This document shows, piece by piece, positions 33,376 through 43,090 of a DNA stretch of 64,000 bases (its first letter is position 1; each line of letters starts with the position of its first letter). The notes below the pieces were generated by a model that worked only from the letters and a program-made list of their open reading frames with translations, did no database searches and was not told the DNA's origin. Source of the DNA: Pisaster brevispinus (lineage: Eukaryota > Echinodermata > Asteroidea > Forcipulatida > Asteriidae); contig JAMKCF010000084.1 of the NCBI GenBank assembly GCA_023634235.1, positions 62,001-126,000 of the forward strand. Direction: 5' to 3'. Made by a program: the position numbers and the translations under genes.

Positions 33376-34177
33376 CAATCAATCAATCAATAAAGTCGAC
33401 TCTCGTCGGACTGCAACAAAAGCACGCCACACATCACGATCTCCCATGGCTGTCCTGATCTCAGCTGCAGAGGTTAGCTCAGTATCACGACGCAACTGGT
33501 CCACGTAGGTTAGCGTCTGCCCACCTCGAGAAGCTACTCCATGTGTGGGTTCCCAGAGAATGAGTTGGCTTGCAGCTATATCTGGGTGTCGAACGCAGTG
33601 TCCAGCCAATCGCAGACGCCTAAGCCTGATAGTTGTAGAGATCCTTGGCAGGTTGCCATAGAGCACACCGTTGCTGACTTTGTCTCTCCAACTCACGTCT
33701 AGAGCCATCCTCAGCATGCGAGTGTAACAGCCATCAAGTTGAGCCTCTTGCTTTGTAGTAAGGGTCCATGCCTCAGAGCCGTAGAGCAGGATGGACTCCA
33801 CGGATGCACGGAAAAGAGCTCGTTTGAGTTTGTCCGGCATCATAGACCTCCAGAACTTCTTGAGGTTTTGGCATGCCTTCCAAGCCTGTGCTGTCCTTAC
33901 TCGGATGTCCTTGTCTGTTGATCTGATGTGAGAGCCCAGGTATATGAAGTCTTCTCTCACAGCAAGGGTAGTACCATCCATGGTGTTGATTTTCACATCC
34001 CCAGTGTCGATGTTAAAGCACATGACTTCCGTCTTCTTGACATAGATCTGCAGGCCAATCTTGTTGCATTCGCTTTCCACCGTGTGGAGCAGGGCTTGTG
34101 CCTTTTGCACCGAATCCGAGACCAGAGCGATGTCATCTGCAAAGTCGAAGTCTGTCTCTACAACAGCACTCACCCGT
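33376..34177 (-). mobile_element. 5'-truncated RTE-like LINE insertion
   Basis: Flanked by the 10-bp duplication CCTTTAATAT (33366-33375 and 34178-34187). The uninterrupted site is present in unit 2 at 35880-35889. The 3' end (left side) carries an (ATTG)n tail at about 33376-33393, typical of RTE-clade elements. The element enters the reverse transcriptase domain only just before its catalytic motif, as expected from 5' truncation during target-primed reverse transcription. Confidence 0.9.
33379..34177 (-). CDS. Reverse transcriptase C-terminal fragment (non-LTR, RTE-like)
   Basis: About 264 codons open on the minus strand without internal stops. The FADD motif, the metal-binding core of reverse transcriptase palm motif C, lies about 12 residues from the truncated start. 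Further on come GLQ...KKTEVM (motif D/E region), YLGS (thumb side), LYGSEAWTL and RRLRLAGHCVRH, all typical of RTE-like and related LINE ORFs. The stop codon lies inside the ATTG tail. The N-terminal endonuclease and most of the RT domain are missing, so it cannot be active. The intact frame suggests a fairly young insertion. The apparent GTG start is just the truncation edge. Confidence 0.93.
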
Positions 34178-34692
34178 CCTTTAATATGTAAATATTTTAA
34201 ATACGGAGAACCAAAATTGTTATAATTTACAAAACTTGCACAATCCCCAATGATTACACTAATTGTGTCTCCCTATGAGCTTCAATTCTGGTCAAAACTG
34301 AAAGCTTAAGTGAAAATAATCACCCCTGGTCCTCGTTTTGGGGCCTGCAAACAATATGATCTTGAAATCAGATGGTCCCTCTATGTGAAAAAAAGTTTTA
34401 CCAATAGGTCTTTCAATTCAAGCAAAACAATAACTGAAAACCTGTGACAATTTCAAAAACTTAGCAGATACTTACACACACATGTATGAATCTCAATGTC
34501 TTGATAATAAAATGAGCTATGAAAACAGAATGATTTCATCAGTTTTTAGATTTATCAAAGTGTTTATTTCAATTTCGAAATCTTTTACCATTCACTTTAC
34601 TTATCAATTTGTCGTTCTAAGTTTTGTTTATTCGGTTTTCTCTTTGAAAACACTACCTCTGCTAACTCGAAAATGTCTACACCGAACACCTT

Positions 34693-34724
34693 GTTTTTGT
34701 TATGCAACAAAAACTTATGTCTAG
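34693..34724 (+). repeat. Tail hairpin plus CTAG of unit 1
   Basis: GTTTTTGTT / AACAAAAAC (34693-34701 and 34706-34714) forms a perfect 9-bp stem, and CTAG then T follows 6 nt later. Equivalent tails occur at 36389-36421 and 40861-40890. The layout is like the 3' end of a Helitron (hairpin then CTRR then T), but no Rep/helicase ORF is present. Confidence 0.6.
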
Positions 34725-36421
34725 TTATATAATTTTTTTTACTTCGTCTTCTTCTCGCTGTCGATTGTCCGCTAACAAAGACACACTTCCTAAGCTCACA
34801 TAAACTTGAAACTTTACACATCTATATATTCATTAGAAGATGAAACCGTTTTTAATTTCTTCATGATGACGTCTTCAGGTGTCGAGTAACATTAATTCAA
34901 AGGTTATTATTTGAAAAAAATCATAACTCCAAAATTACACAATGGATTTTCACAATCTGTACATCATCGAATAGGTCTGTCGTGACTCTAAAAACGCTCC
35001 ACACAATGTAACCTCATTTGACCCTGATTTCCGGTTCAAACCGGAAGTTAAAACTTTCAAATATTCATATCTCAAGAACTTTTCATTATATTATCACAAT
35101 TTTTATATCAGTTAACCTGCTCAAACTTTTGCTTACAAATAATACCAATATTATCTTAACTTCTGGTCCTAAACAGACGTTACAGCCAATGCTAGTATTA
35201 ACCGCATTTAATTTGTGTATAGAGAAAAGCACTGTTAGCTGACTGTTCCGCTCCATTGTTCATAAGGTTCAAAGTCCACGAAGCCTCTGCGTATAGTGCC
35301 ACACAACGGAAATGTGCATCACTGTGTTGCTTATTCTTTTACGTTGTAACAACACCTTGTCCTGCACATAAAAAATCAAACTCATTCAAAGTTCAGTGTG
35401 TATTTAGTTCCGTTGTGCTCGTCTGATGGCTTAATGGAAAACAATGAATAAAAGAGGAGGTTTTACTGAGATGTCAACCTGCTTTAGGGATTTGTATGAC
35501 TTTTACTAAGTGACAAAACATTCAACTGAAAAAGAATGACATTGGTTCGTTTCTCATCAAACACTGAGACCCATGTCACGTTGATCGACCTGACCATGCC
35601 TGCCAAAGGCGCTCTAGGCCCGCTGAGTATGCCCTTCAGACACGGTGATTAAAATGGTTAGCTTTGTTTCAAAATCACCGTTCAAAAGAGGGGGCATTCC
35701 TTTTGTTTGTGTACAATCATGTTGATATGCTTATTTCATTCTTAAAAACCTCATATCCCATTTTAAACCAAAAAGGGGTTGAGACCTAAAACTTTACATA
35801 CTTAGACCTGAGTGTGTAGATGAAACCGCAGTTATTTTCGGGATGATGACGACTTGATGGCGTCCTTACATTAAATTAACCTTTAATATGTAAGCAATTT
35901 ATATCCGGAGAACCAAAATTGTTATAAATACATAACTTGCACCATCCCCAAGGATTACACTAACTGTGTCTCCCTGTGAGCTTCAATTCTGGTCAAAACT
36001 GAGAGCTTAAGTGAAAAACATCACTCCCAGTCCACGTTTTGAGGCCTGCAAACAATATGATCTTGAAATCAAATGGTCCCTCTATATCAAATACTGTTTT
36101 ACCCATAGGACTTTCCAGCAAAAATTCCAGCAAAGCAATAACTGAAAGCCTGTAACAATTTCAAAAACTTAGCAGATACTTATGAATCTCAATGTCTTGC
36201 AAATAAAATGAGCTGTGAAAACGGAATGATTTCATCAGTATTAAATTTATCAAAGTTTTTTATTTCAAAGACGAAATCTTCTACCATTCACTTTACGTAT
36301 CAATTTGTCGTACTAAGTTATGTTTTTTCTGTTTTCTTTTTGAAAACACTACCTCTGCTAACTCGAAAATGTCTACACCGAACACCTTGTTTTTGTTATG
36401 CAATAAAAACTTTTTGTCTAG
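34725..36421 (+). repeat. CRE/ETS tandem repeat, unit 2
   Basis: A cleaner copy of about 1.70 kb, without the TTAA element or LINE of unit 1. It therefore provides both pre-insertion sites. The CRE position is mutated (TGACGTCT, about 34867) and the ETS-like palindrome is intact (about 35030). Confidence 0.8.
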
Positions 36422-39400
36422 TCTTAATACTTCTTATTCTTCTTCTTCTCAGCATCCCTTGTCCGCTAACAAAAGTGCCCTTTCCAAGCTTATATGAACT
36501 TGAAACTTCACATATAGTTAGATATTTATTAGGAGATGAAACCGCTTCAGTTAATACGTCATGATGACGTCATCAGGTGTTGAGTTACGTTAAATCAAAG
36601 TTTAATATTTGAAAAAAATCATAACTGCAAAACTACACATCGGATTTTCACAATCTATACATCATCAGATAGGCCTGTTATGACTCAAAAACTGCTACAC
36701 AAAGTATGACCTCTTTTGACCCTGACTTCCGGTTCAAACCGGAAGTTGAAAATTTCAAAAATTCATATCTCAAGAACTACTTATCCATGTTATCATTTCA
36801 TCACAATTTTTACATCAGATTGTAGGTTTGTGATCCTGCCGAAACTTTTGCACAGATATGATACCAATATGACCTTAACCTCTAGTCCTAAACGGGCGTT
36901 ACAGCCAACGTTCGTATTAACATTGTATAAACTTTGTATACAGAAAAGCATTGTAGCTAACTGTTCCACTCCGTTATTCATAAGGTCCAAAGTCCACCAA
37001 GCCTGTGCGTATAGTCCCACATAACAGAAATGTAAGTGGGCTGTATCATATGTGACCGGCTCTGCAAAAATGGCCCTTATGTCGCAAAAAATCATTCTGG
37101 AGTTAGATATATGGATGGAAAGGTCTTTCTCTCAGCTTTAATTTGGTGTATTTTAGAAGTCTGTAGCATTTTGCAATCCAGAGTCATACTCTAATTTGCA
37201 TACAAATAATTGTCATTTTTGTCAAAATAGGTTATGGAGAAACAGCCTTTTAAACTTTACAGTGTATTTTAAAGTATTTCAATACCAAGTTCTTGTGAAA
37301 GTTCCTAGCAACGAGTACGTTCCCGTTAGACTATTCGTCTGAAAATTTCACCAAGTGTTTGTTATGACTTTTAAAGTACAAAATATTTTGCGTTTCATTT
37401 AATGCACTATATCGCTATTTTTTAAATTAATTTGCATACTGTGCTATTTCTTATCATTTTTTGCAAATTTTAAAATAACAAACACACACTTGAGAATTAT
37501 TTTTAAGAGTTTAGACCATTTTTTTGTGAATTTAGCTTTTTCTTAAAGTTAAACAAATGAACACTGGCTATTTAAACCCTATGAATTAAAATTATGTATT
37601 TTTTTGTGAAAACAAGAGCTTTTTGGAAAAAAAATTATTTCATATATATTTTTTTTTTTTTTTTTAACTATCAGCTTGAGTTGTTTACTAAAACTCTTAA
37701 ATCAGCCCACTATTCAGGATTAAAACTATTTTTGGGCTAAAAAATTTAAGTTTAAAAAACAAAACAAAAAAAGTTTACAAATGTAATTATTTCCTTCTAT
37801 TAAAATTAAATCTAACACAGTCAACATGGTTTGCCTTCTTCTTTACAAAGATCGAACTTGAGTTAATTAATACATTTTGAAATCATCTTTGAGTTAACAT
37901 TTTGCTGTCAGGGTCGATCTTTTCGTTATCTCCTGCTGAAAATGGCGCTGTGGAATCAGATTCCGAATCGTTTTCTGATTCAACATCGTTATTTTCACAT
38001 CAGAAGTTAACAACGAAATCTTCCGTTCCACCATTGTTCCACGAAACCAATCGTGTCTTTCTCCTTACGGAGATCATTTAAAGCTTCAGCCAGACACTGA
38101 TTCTTCAAACCCATACTTAAGCAAATAATTAACGAAACAGTATAGAAAACCTGTTGCTTAAAACAAGATATGTTGGCTAAAATAGTAAATAATTATGAAA
38201 ATATTTACGCTTGGAGCAAGAGAAGTCAGTTGAGTTGGACAGATTTGACAGGTATTGCGCTGTGTTTTCGCGTGGCACGCACTCTATAAACAGTCACATG
38301 GCAGTCACCTGACAATGAATAAACAACCAATCCCATTCACGGCGCATGCGCGCGCTCGACCGTGCGCCCATTGTCCAATCGTTGCACTACACTGTATACA
38401 CGTGACCGAAAAGATCCACGCTCCTAGTAACAAGCGCCCTTTGTATTCGTGTCAGAAATTAACCTGCCTTGGTTTTGCATTTGACCTTTTACCTTTTCTA
38501 TGTCCACATACAGAAAGGCAACGTCCTCAGCTATCAGATGATACCAAATTTATAATAGGGGGGTTCCAAATAATGTGCTGCCAGATGTGTAAAATGACGC
38601 AACTTTCCACCGAAACCGCGGACACCGATCGCGCAAACCACCAACAAAACGTACACAAAACACGGGTTTTTTCATCTTTATTGGTCAAAATAAACATTCA
38701 ATCTTACAAATTATGAAAGTGTGGATATCAACGATGTCAAAAAAGGGATAATAAAAAAATCACACCAACGAAAAATTTATCACCCTTTCAACATTGACGA
38801 GCCCATTACGTGAAAAGGCATAGCGCGACTTACGGGCCTTTTTTGCAGAGCGGGTCACATATAACTGTTCATGCTTTTATCCCGCGCTCTGCTGGGACAC
38901 TATTTTTGGCTCGCTCTGTGATAGAAGCCGCCTTGGAAATCTTCATCGTTGCAATGCTTATTCTTGTACGTTCCGCACATAAAAACCCAAACTCATTCAA
39001 AGTTTAGTGTGAATTTAGTTCCCTTGTGTCTGTCTGATGCTTAATGGAAAACACGTCATAGAAGTGAATCATAAAGTTCAAAGTCCACCAGGCCTGTGTG
39101 TGTGTGTGTGTACAGTCCCACGTAACAGAAACTTAAGCAATACATTCCCCAAGCATGATGGCGATATTTCAAACATCTGTTCATGCTTTTATCCCGCTCT
39201 GAAATATTATTATTTGCTCGCTCTGTGACAGATGCCGCCTCGGAAATCTATGTCCTTTAATATTTAAATCTTTGAAAATTATTATTAATTCGAGAATAAG
39301 AGACCCTGGGTTGCTTTTTCTGGGATTATACAAAAGTAATATAGGTCTTCGATTTTAATTTGTTTGCGTGAATTTACGTGTCCTTTACTTCCGGTTAAAA

Positions 39401-39430
39401 CCGAAAGTGCATTGTAATTAAAAGTGGCAA
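36422..39430 (+). repeat. CRE/ETS tandem repeat, unit 3 (interrupted, rearranged)
   Basis: Starts like units 1 and 2, with intact CRE (36565) and ETS-like (36728) palindromes, then is split by the element at 37049-38862. Related flank sequence resumes afterwards (TTCATGCTTTTATCCCG at about 38868 and again at about 39182), ending with another TTCCGGT motif at about 39388. Confidence 0.7.
37049..38862. mobile_element. 1.8-kb inverted-repeat DNA transposon, degenerate
   Basis: The left end TATGTGACCGGCTCTGCAAA matches the right end read on the minus strand, TATGTGACCCGCTCTGCAAA. Similarity continues for about 38 bp. On the minus strand near 37900-38060 a frame is acidic and serine-rich (ENDSESDS), a style seen at the N-termini of some transposases, but no catalytic core is seen. 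The 153-codon plus-strand ORF at 38255-38716 has no recognised domain and is not supported. The target duplication is unclear. Confidence 0.75.
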
Positions 39431-39436
39431 CTTTTT

Positions 39437-40735
39437 ATGCCCCGCGGTTGGCGAAGCCACCGAAGGGGCATACTGTTTCCGACATGTCCTTCCGAGTGTG
39501 TGTGTGTGTGTGGGTGTGTGTTTGTGTGCGTGTGTGTTTGTGTGCGTGTGTGCGTGTTCGTGTATGCGTGAATATGTGTTATGGTGTTGTATGGCTGTGT
39601 GTGTGTGTTTGCGTGAGTTTGTTTTCACATTCAAACCGGGGACCTATAACAAAAGAGGACAATAGGGTCCCCGGTTGGGTTAAGGTCCCCAGTTGGAAAT
39701 TGTGTACAAAACCAATGGGAGCTGTTGCCAAAAAGTTAAAGTCCAAACAAAAGAGGGACAATAGGAGGTCCCCGATTGGAGGTGTTTACACACTTGTGTG
39801 TGTGTGTGTGTGTGTGTGTGCTTGCATGCAAATTGTAACTCAAGGAGGACTCAAATGTCAACTCAAAACTTGGTGTTTGGATTGGTCATGGGATTCCCCC
39901 CAGAAGCCTGTTGTTATTGATACCCCTTAGGTCAAATGTCGGGGTCATTATGGCTAAAACACTTGATAACTTGAGATGAACTTTGCATATTAACTGCAAA
40001 CTTGGTTTGTGGATTGGTCTTTGGGTCCCTCAAAAGTCTATTGTTTGTGGACCCCCCCCCCCCCAGTCAAATGTCAAGGTCATTATGGCTAAAACAAAAG
40101 AAATGCTGTCTGAGCAATACCTCGACTAGGACTTGTCATATCAACTCCAAACTTTGTTTGAAGGACGTGGCATATTATCTCCAAACTTAGTGTGTTGCCA
40201 CTTTCATGTATGGGGACCCCTGCCGTCCCCACCCCTCCTCCCCACCCAGCATCTTCTCCTCCTGTTCCAACCCAACCCAACCCTCCCCACCCCTTCCCTT
40301 AATTGCAACTTTCTTTCATGGTTTTCTTTTCTGGCAGGTTTAAATTTAAATGTTCCATCTGCACCACTAGTTCATCCAAACCAGTAACAATCTAACATGC
40401 AACTATTCTTGTGCAACTTACTACAGCATTGCATTCTTTTCTATGTTTCATTTCACATGTAAATTGTTTCAAATCCCTTAGAAGTATATTGTTCCCCCCC
40501 CCTGCCTCCGCCTCCGCCTCCCAAGGTCAATTGTATGTTCAATGTATTATGGCAAAAATTAAATTATTTTATGCCTACAAAAAAAATGTGGTCCAGTGAT
40601 AATTTTAAAAGGACTTGGCATATGAACTGGTGTGTGGCTTGGTCTCGAGATACAGACACCTCCTATTTTTAGACCACATAGGTCAAATGTTGTGAAACGA
40701 ACTGGCTTGCGGGGCATTTGTGTTTAACAAACACG
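39437..40735 (+). repeat. Hairpin-headed dispersed repeat with TG microsatellites
   Basis: The head hairpin at 39437-39471 (ATGCCCCGCGG...CCGAAGGGGCAT) includes ATGCCCCGC, which reappears inverted as GCGGGGCAT at 40709-40717 near the tail. A tail hairpin GTGTTT-AAC-AAACAC follows (40720-40734). The body has (TG)n tracts at about 39497-39570 and 39795-39820 and repeated AAATGTC...GGTCATTATGGC phrases. ORFs of 168 codons and less come from the TG repeats and are rejected. Confidence 0.7.
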
Positions 40736-40805
40736 ACTTTTCTTGTTTGGAGTTGATTTTAACGAAGTTTTAGTCTTACAAGGGTCTGGTTAAAAAATAA
40801 GATTT

Positions 40806-40827
40806 AAGAGCGCCATCTGGCGGCAGG
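40806..40827. promoter_or_regulatory. CTCF-like motif
   Basis: GAGCGCCATCTGGCGGCAGG resembles the GC-rich core of CTCF sites (GCGCCMTCTGGTGGC-like, or TGGCGGCAG on the other reading). This is a motif match by eye only. Confidence 0.3.
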
Positions 40828-40886
40828 TTAAAAACAGTTCAAAGTACAGTTTTAAAACATTTTGTTTATCAAACAAATTCTTATGT

Positions 40887-41590
40887 CTAGTTATTATTGT
40901 ATTTTCACCCTGCAAAGTTTCAAATCCTAATCATTTGAGATATTTCTGTGGTGTTACCACAAACCTCTCTAGATTGTATTTTTATCCTGCAAAGTTTCAA
41001 CTCCTACACTTGGGAGATATTTACATGGTGTTGCCACAAACCTCTCTAGATTGTATCTCCACCCTGCAAAGTTTCAAATCCTAATCATTTGAGATATTTC
41101 TGTGGTGTTACCACAAACCTCTCTAGATTGTATGTCCACCCTGCAAAGTTTCAAATCCTACACTTGAGAGATATTTACATGGTGTTGCCACAAACCTCTG
41201 TAGATTGTACATGTATCTCCACCCTGCAAAGTTTCAAATCCTACACATGGGATATATTTACATGGTGTTACCACTCTAGATTGTATCTTCACCATGCAAA
41301 GTTTCAAATCCTACACATTGGAGATATTTACATGGTGTTACCACAAACCTGTCTAGATTGTATCTCCACCCTGCAAAGTTTCAAGTCCTACACATGGGAG
41401 ATATTTAAATGGTGTTACCACTCTAGATTGTATCTCCACCATGCAAAGTTTCAAATCCTACACATGGGAGATATTTACATGGTGTTACCACAAACCTCTC
41501 TAGATTGAATCTCCACCCTGCAAAGTTTCAAATCCTACTCATGGGAGATATTTCCATGGTGTTACCACAAACCTGTCTAGATTGTATCTC
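40887..41590 (+). repeat. 70-77 bp minisatellite
   Basis: The phrase TGCAAAGTTTCAA begins at 40911, 40988, 41065, 41142, 41225, 41295, 41372, 41442 and 41519. Spacings are 77, 77, 77, 83, 70, 77, 70 and 77 bp; the 70-bp units lack ACAAACC. The array starts right at the CTAG tail described above. A 139-codon ORF in it is periodic and not called. Confidence 0.95.
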
Positions 41591-41756
41591 CAGGCCTTGA
41601 TTCAACCCACAGCACCCACAGCAATTGCCACAGTGCCCTGTGATTTTGCTGTGGTACCCTTTGCAAAAATCCAAAACAAATTGACATATTCCTCATAGAA
41701 ATGCGCCTTACCAGAGGAAACTGTCGTGCCACTTCAAGAGCGAAGCTCAAAGCCTG
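41591..41756. mobile_element. 166-bp MITE inside the minisatellite
   Basis: Interrupts a minisatellite unit between TATCTC (41585-41590) and TATCTC (41757-41762). The ends CAGGCCTTGA and TCAAAGCCTG are inverted repeats. A diverged copy is at 46921-47054, sharing GGCACCCACAGCAATTG and CCTTACCAGAGGAAA. CAGG-type ends recall hAT elements, but the apparent duplication is 6 bp where hAT gives 8, so the superfamily is open. Confidence 0.8.
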
Positions 41757-42702
41757 TATCTCCACCATGCAATATTTCAAATCCCACTCATGGGAGATGT
41801 TTACTAAAGTTTCAAATCCCTTTTATCTTCTACCTTCTTCTTCTTTGTAGTATTTTACCATTGGACAATAATAAAGGAATGGTACTTCATTGGTAATGAT
41901 TAAAAACATAAACACATGATTTTTAATCAGAGAGTTCACTTTTGTATGTTTGATAGTTGGAAGAGTTTCTCATAATTTCTTTCATTTTTATTCTGATTTG
42001 GTTGAAATGCCTGATCAAAATAATCTTTTGTGAATGTGCGCTAAACTCCTGACAAGACAGAAACTTGTCAGGCAATAGAACAAAATGTACCACTTTACAT
42101 CTGTCATGTGAGCATTTTTTCCGATTGTTGTGATTTTATTTAAGTACCAGTAAACCACCCCAAATAATGTTTCAAAATGTGGATGGTCATGAAGGTTTTA
42201 ATTGAAAAAATCTGATTGAATTCAGTTGTAAGATTAATTTTTTGAAATCACCCTAACATTTTCACCAAAAATGGATGGGAAAAGTTTTGTCCATTATTTG
42301 GGTGATCCAAATATGAGGGTAGCAAAAAAACAAACCAATGATGTGAGGGGTCATTAAATGAGAAACTTGGGACGTGGCAAGTCAACACTTACTTCACAGA
42401 AACTTTAATCCGAAAAATAAGGAAGACAGAAACTTAACATGTCATTGTGTCTTTGTACAGATAATAATGGCAAACCCTGTAAAAATAACAAAGGATAATG
42501 TTTTGCCTCGTGGGTGCTGTATGATTAAAGAAGTTACCTAATGCATAAACATTACGTCACTAGTATGCTGCATCATCGAAGTAAACGCAAATGACTTTTT
42601 TTCTCTTTTTTTGGGGGGGGGTACTTCATACGTTCTTCAAAGTACCAATCAGCTCAAATTATTTTTAGTTGTAAATGATTTTTTGTTGATTATTATTAAT
42701 CA
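41757..42702. other. Minisatellite remainder, then no gene recognised
   Basis: One further partial minisatellite unit ends at about 41820, followed by a pyrimidine-rich tract (TTCTACCTTCTTCTTCTTTG). The rest is AT-rich without a supported ORF. Confidence 0.5.
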
Positions 42703-43090
42703 TGTGTTCGGGCAACAGCCCAAGTACCTTTTTTGCATAGCTGTGAAGTTTATATCATCTTTAAATTTTACATGTAGGTAGAATACAAATGTTGTAGATG
42801 ATCCTAAAAATGTTGCCTCTAACTTGAAAACGGTCAAGTACATGTACAGTGTAGTAATGACATCATGATAACATCCTCAGTTGATGAAATACATTAAATC
42901 AAAGTTTATTATCTCAAAAAATCATAACTCAAGAAGTACTGAAGCTGTTTTAAAACGATCCATGTGTCATAAAAGGTCTTTCAAAAGCTTTGCGAAAGTC
43001 ACACAGAGATGACCCCGATTTGACCTTGTCTTCCCGATAAAAACAGGAAGTTGAAGTGAAAAAAAACAAAAAAACAGCCTCATTCATGTC
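42703..43090 (+). repeat. Dispersed CRE/ETS repeat, diverged copy
   Basis: The head TGTTCGGGCAACAGCCCAAGTACC keeps the hairpin stem GGGC/GCCC. Later come a decayed TGACATCA region (about 42857) and CTTCCCGATAAAAACAGGAAG (about 43031), a degenerate ETS-like palindrome. Order and spacing match the 31-36 kb units. Confidence 0.6.

Larger units (their letters stand above)
30991..34724 (+). repeat. CRE/ETS tandem repeat, unit 1 (with insertions)
   Basis: The head has three tandem hairpins, starting at 30991, 31043 and 31093 (AGGTGTTCGG type). A pyrimidine-rich tract follows, then GATGACGTCATCAGG at about 31282, then TTCCGGTTCAAACCGGAAG at about 31443, and the tail ends in a hairpin and CTAG at 34721-34724. 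Removing a TTAA element (32088-32693), a LINE (33376-34177) and some extra sequence at about 32770-33225 leaves about 1.7 kb, the same as unit 2. Small ORFs are not called. Confidence 0.75.

Noticed and set aside
38255..38716. 153-codon plus-strand ORF
   Set aside because: Lies inside a degenerate inverted-repeat element, has no recognised domain, and its composition (many Cys/His/Arg scattered) gives no motif.
39424..39930. 168-codon ORF rich in CVCVCV
   Set aside because: Produced by TG microsatellites, with the antisense ORF rich in THTHTH.
34693..40890. Definite Helitron call
   Set aside because: Only the 3' hairpin/CTAG/T layout fits. No 5' TC terminus has been shown with an empty site, and no Rep/helicase sequence is present, so it stays a hypothesis.
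41089..41508. 139-codon periodic ORF
   Set aside because: Read-through of the 70-77 bp minisatellite; indels between units already change the frame.
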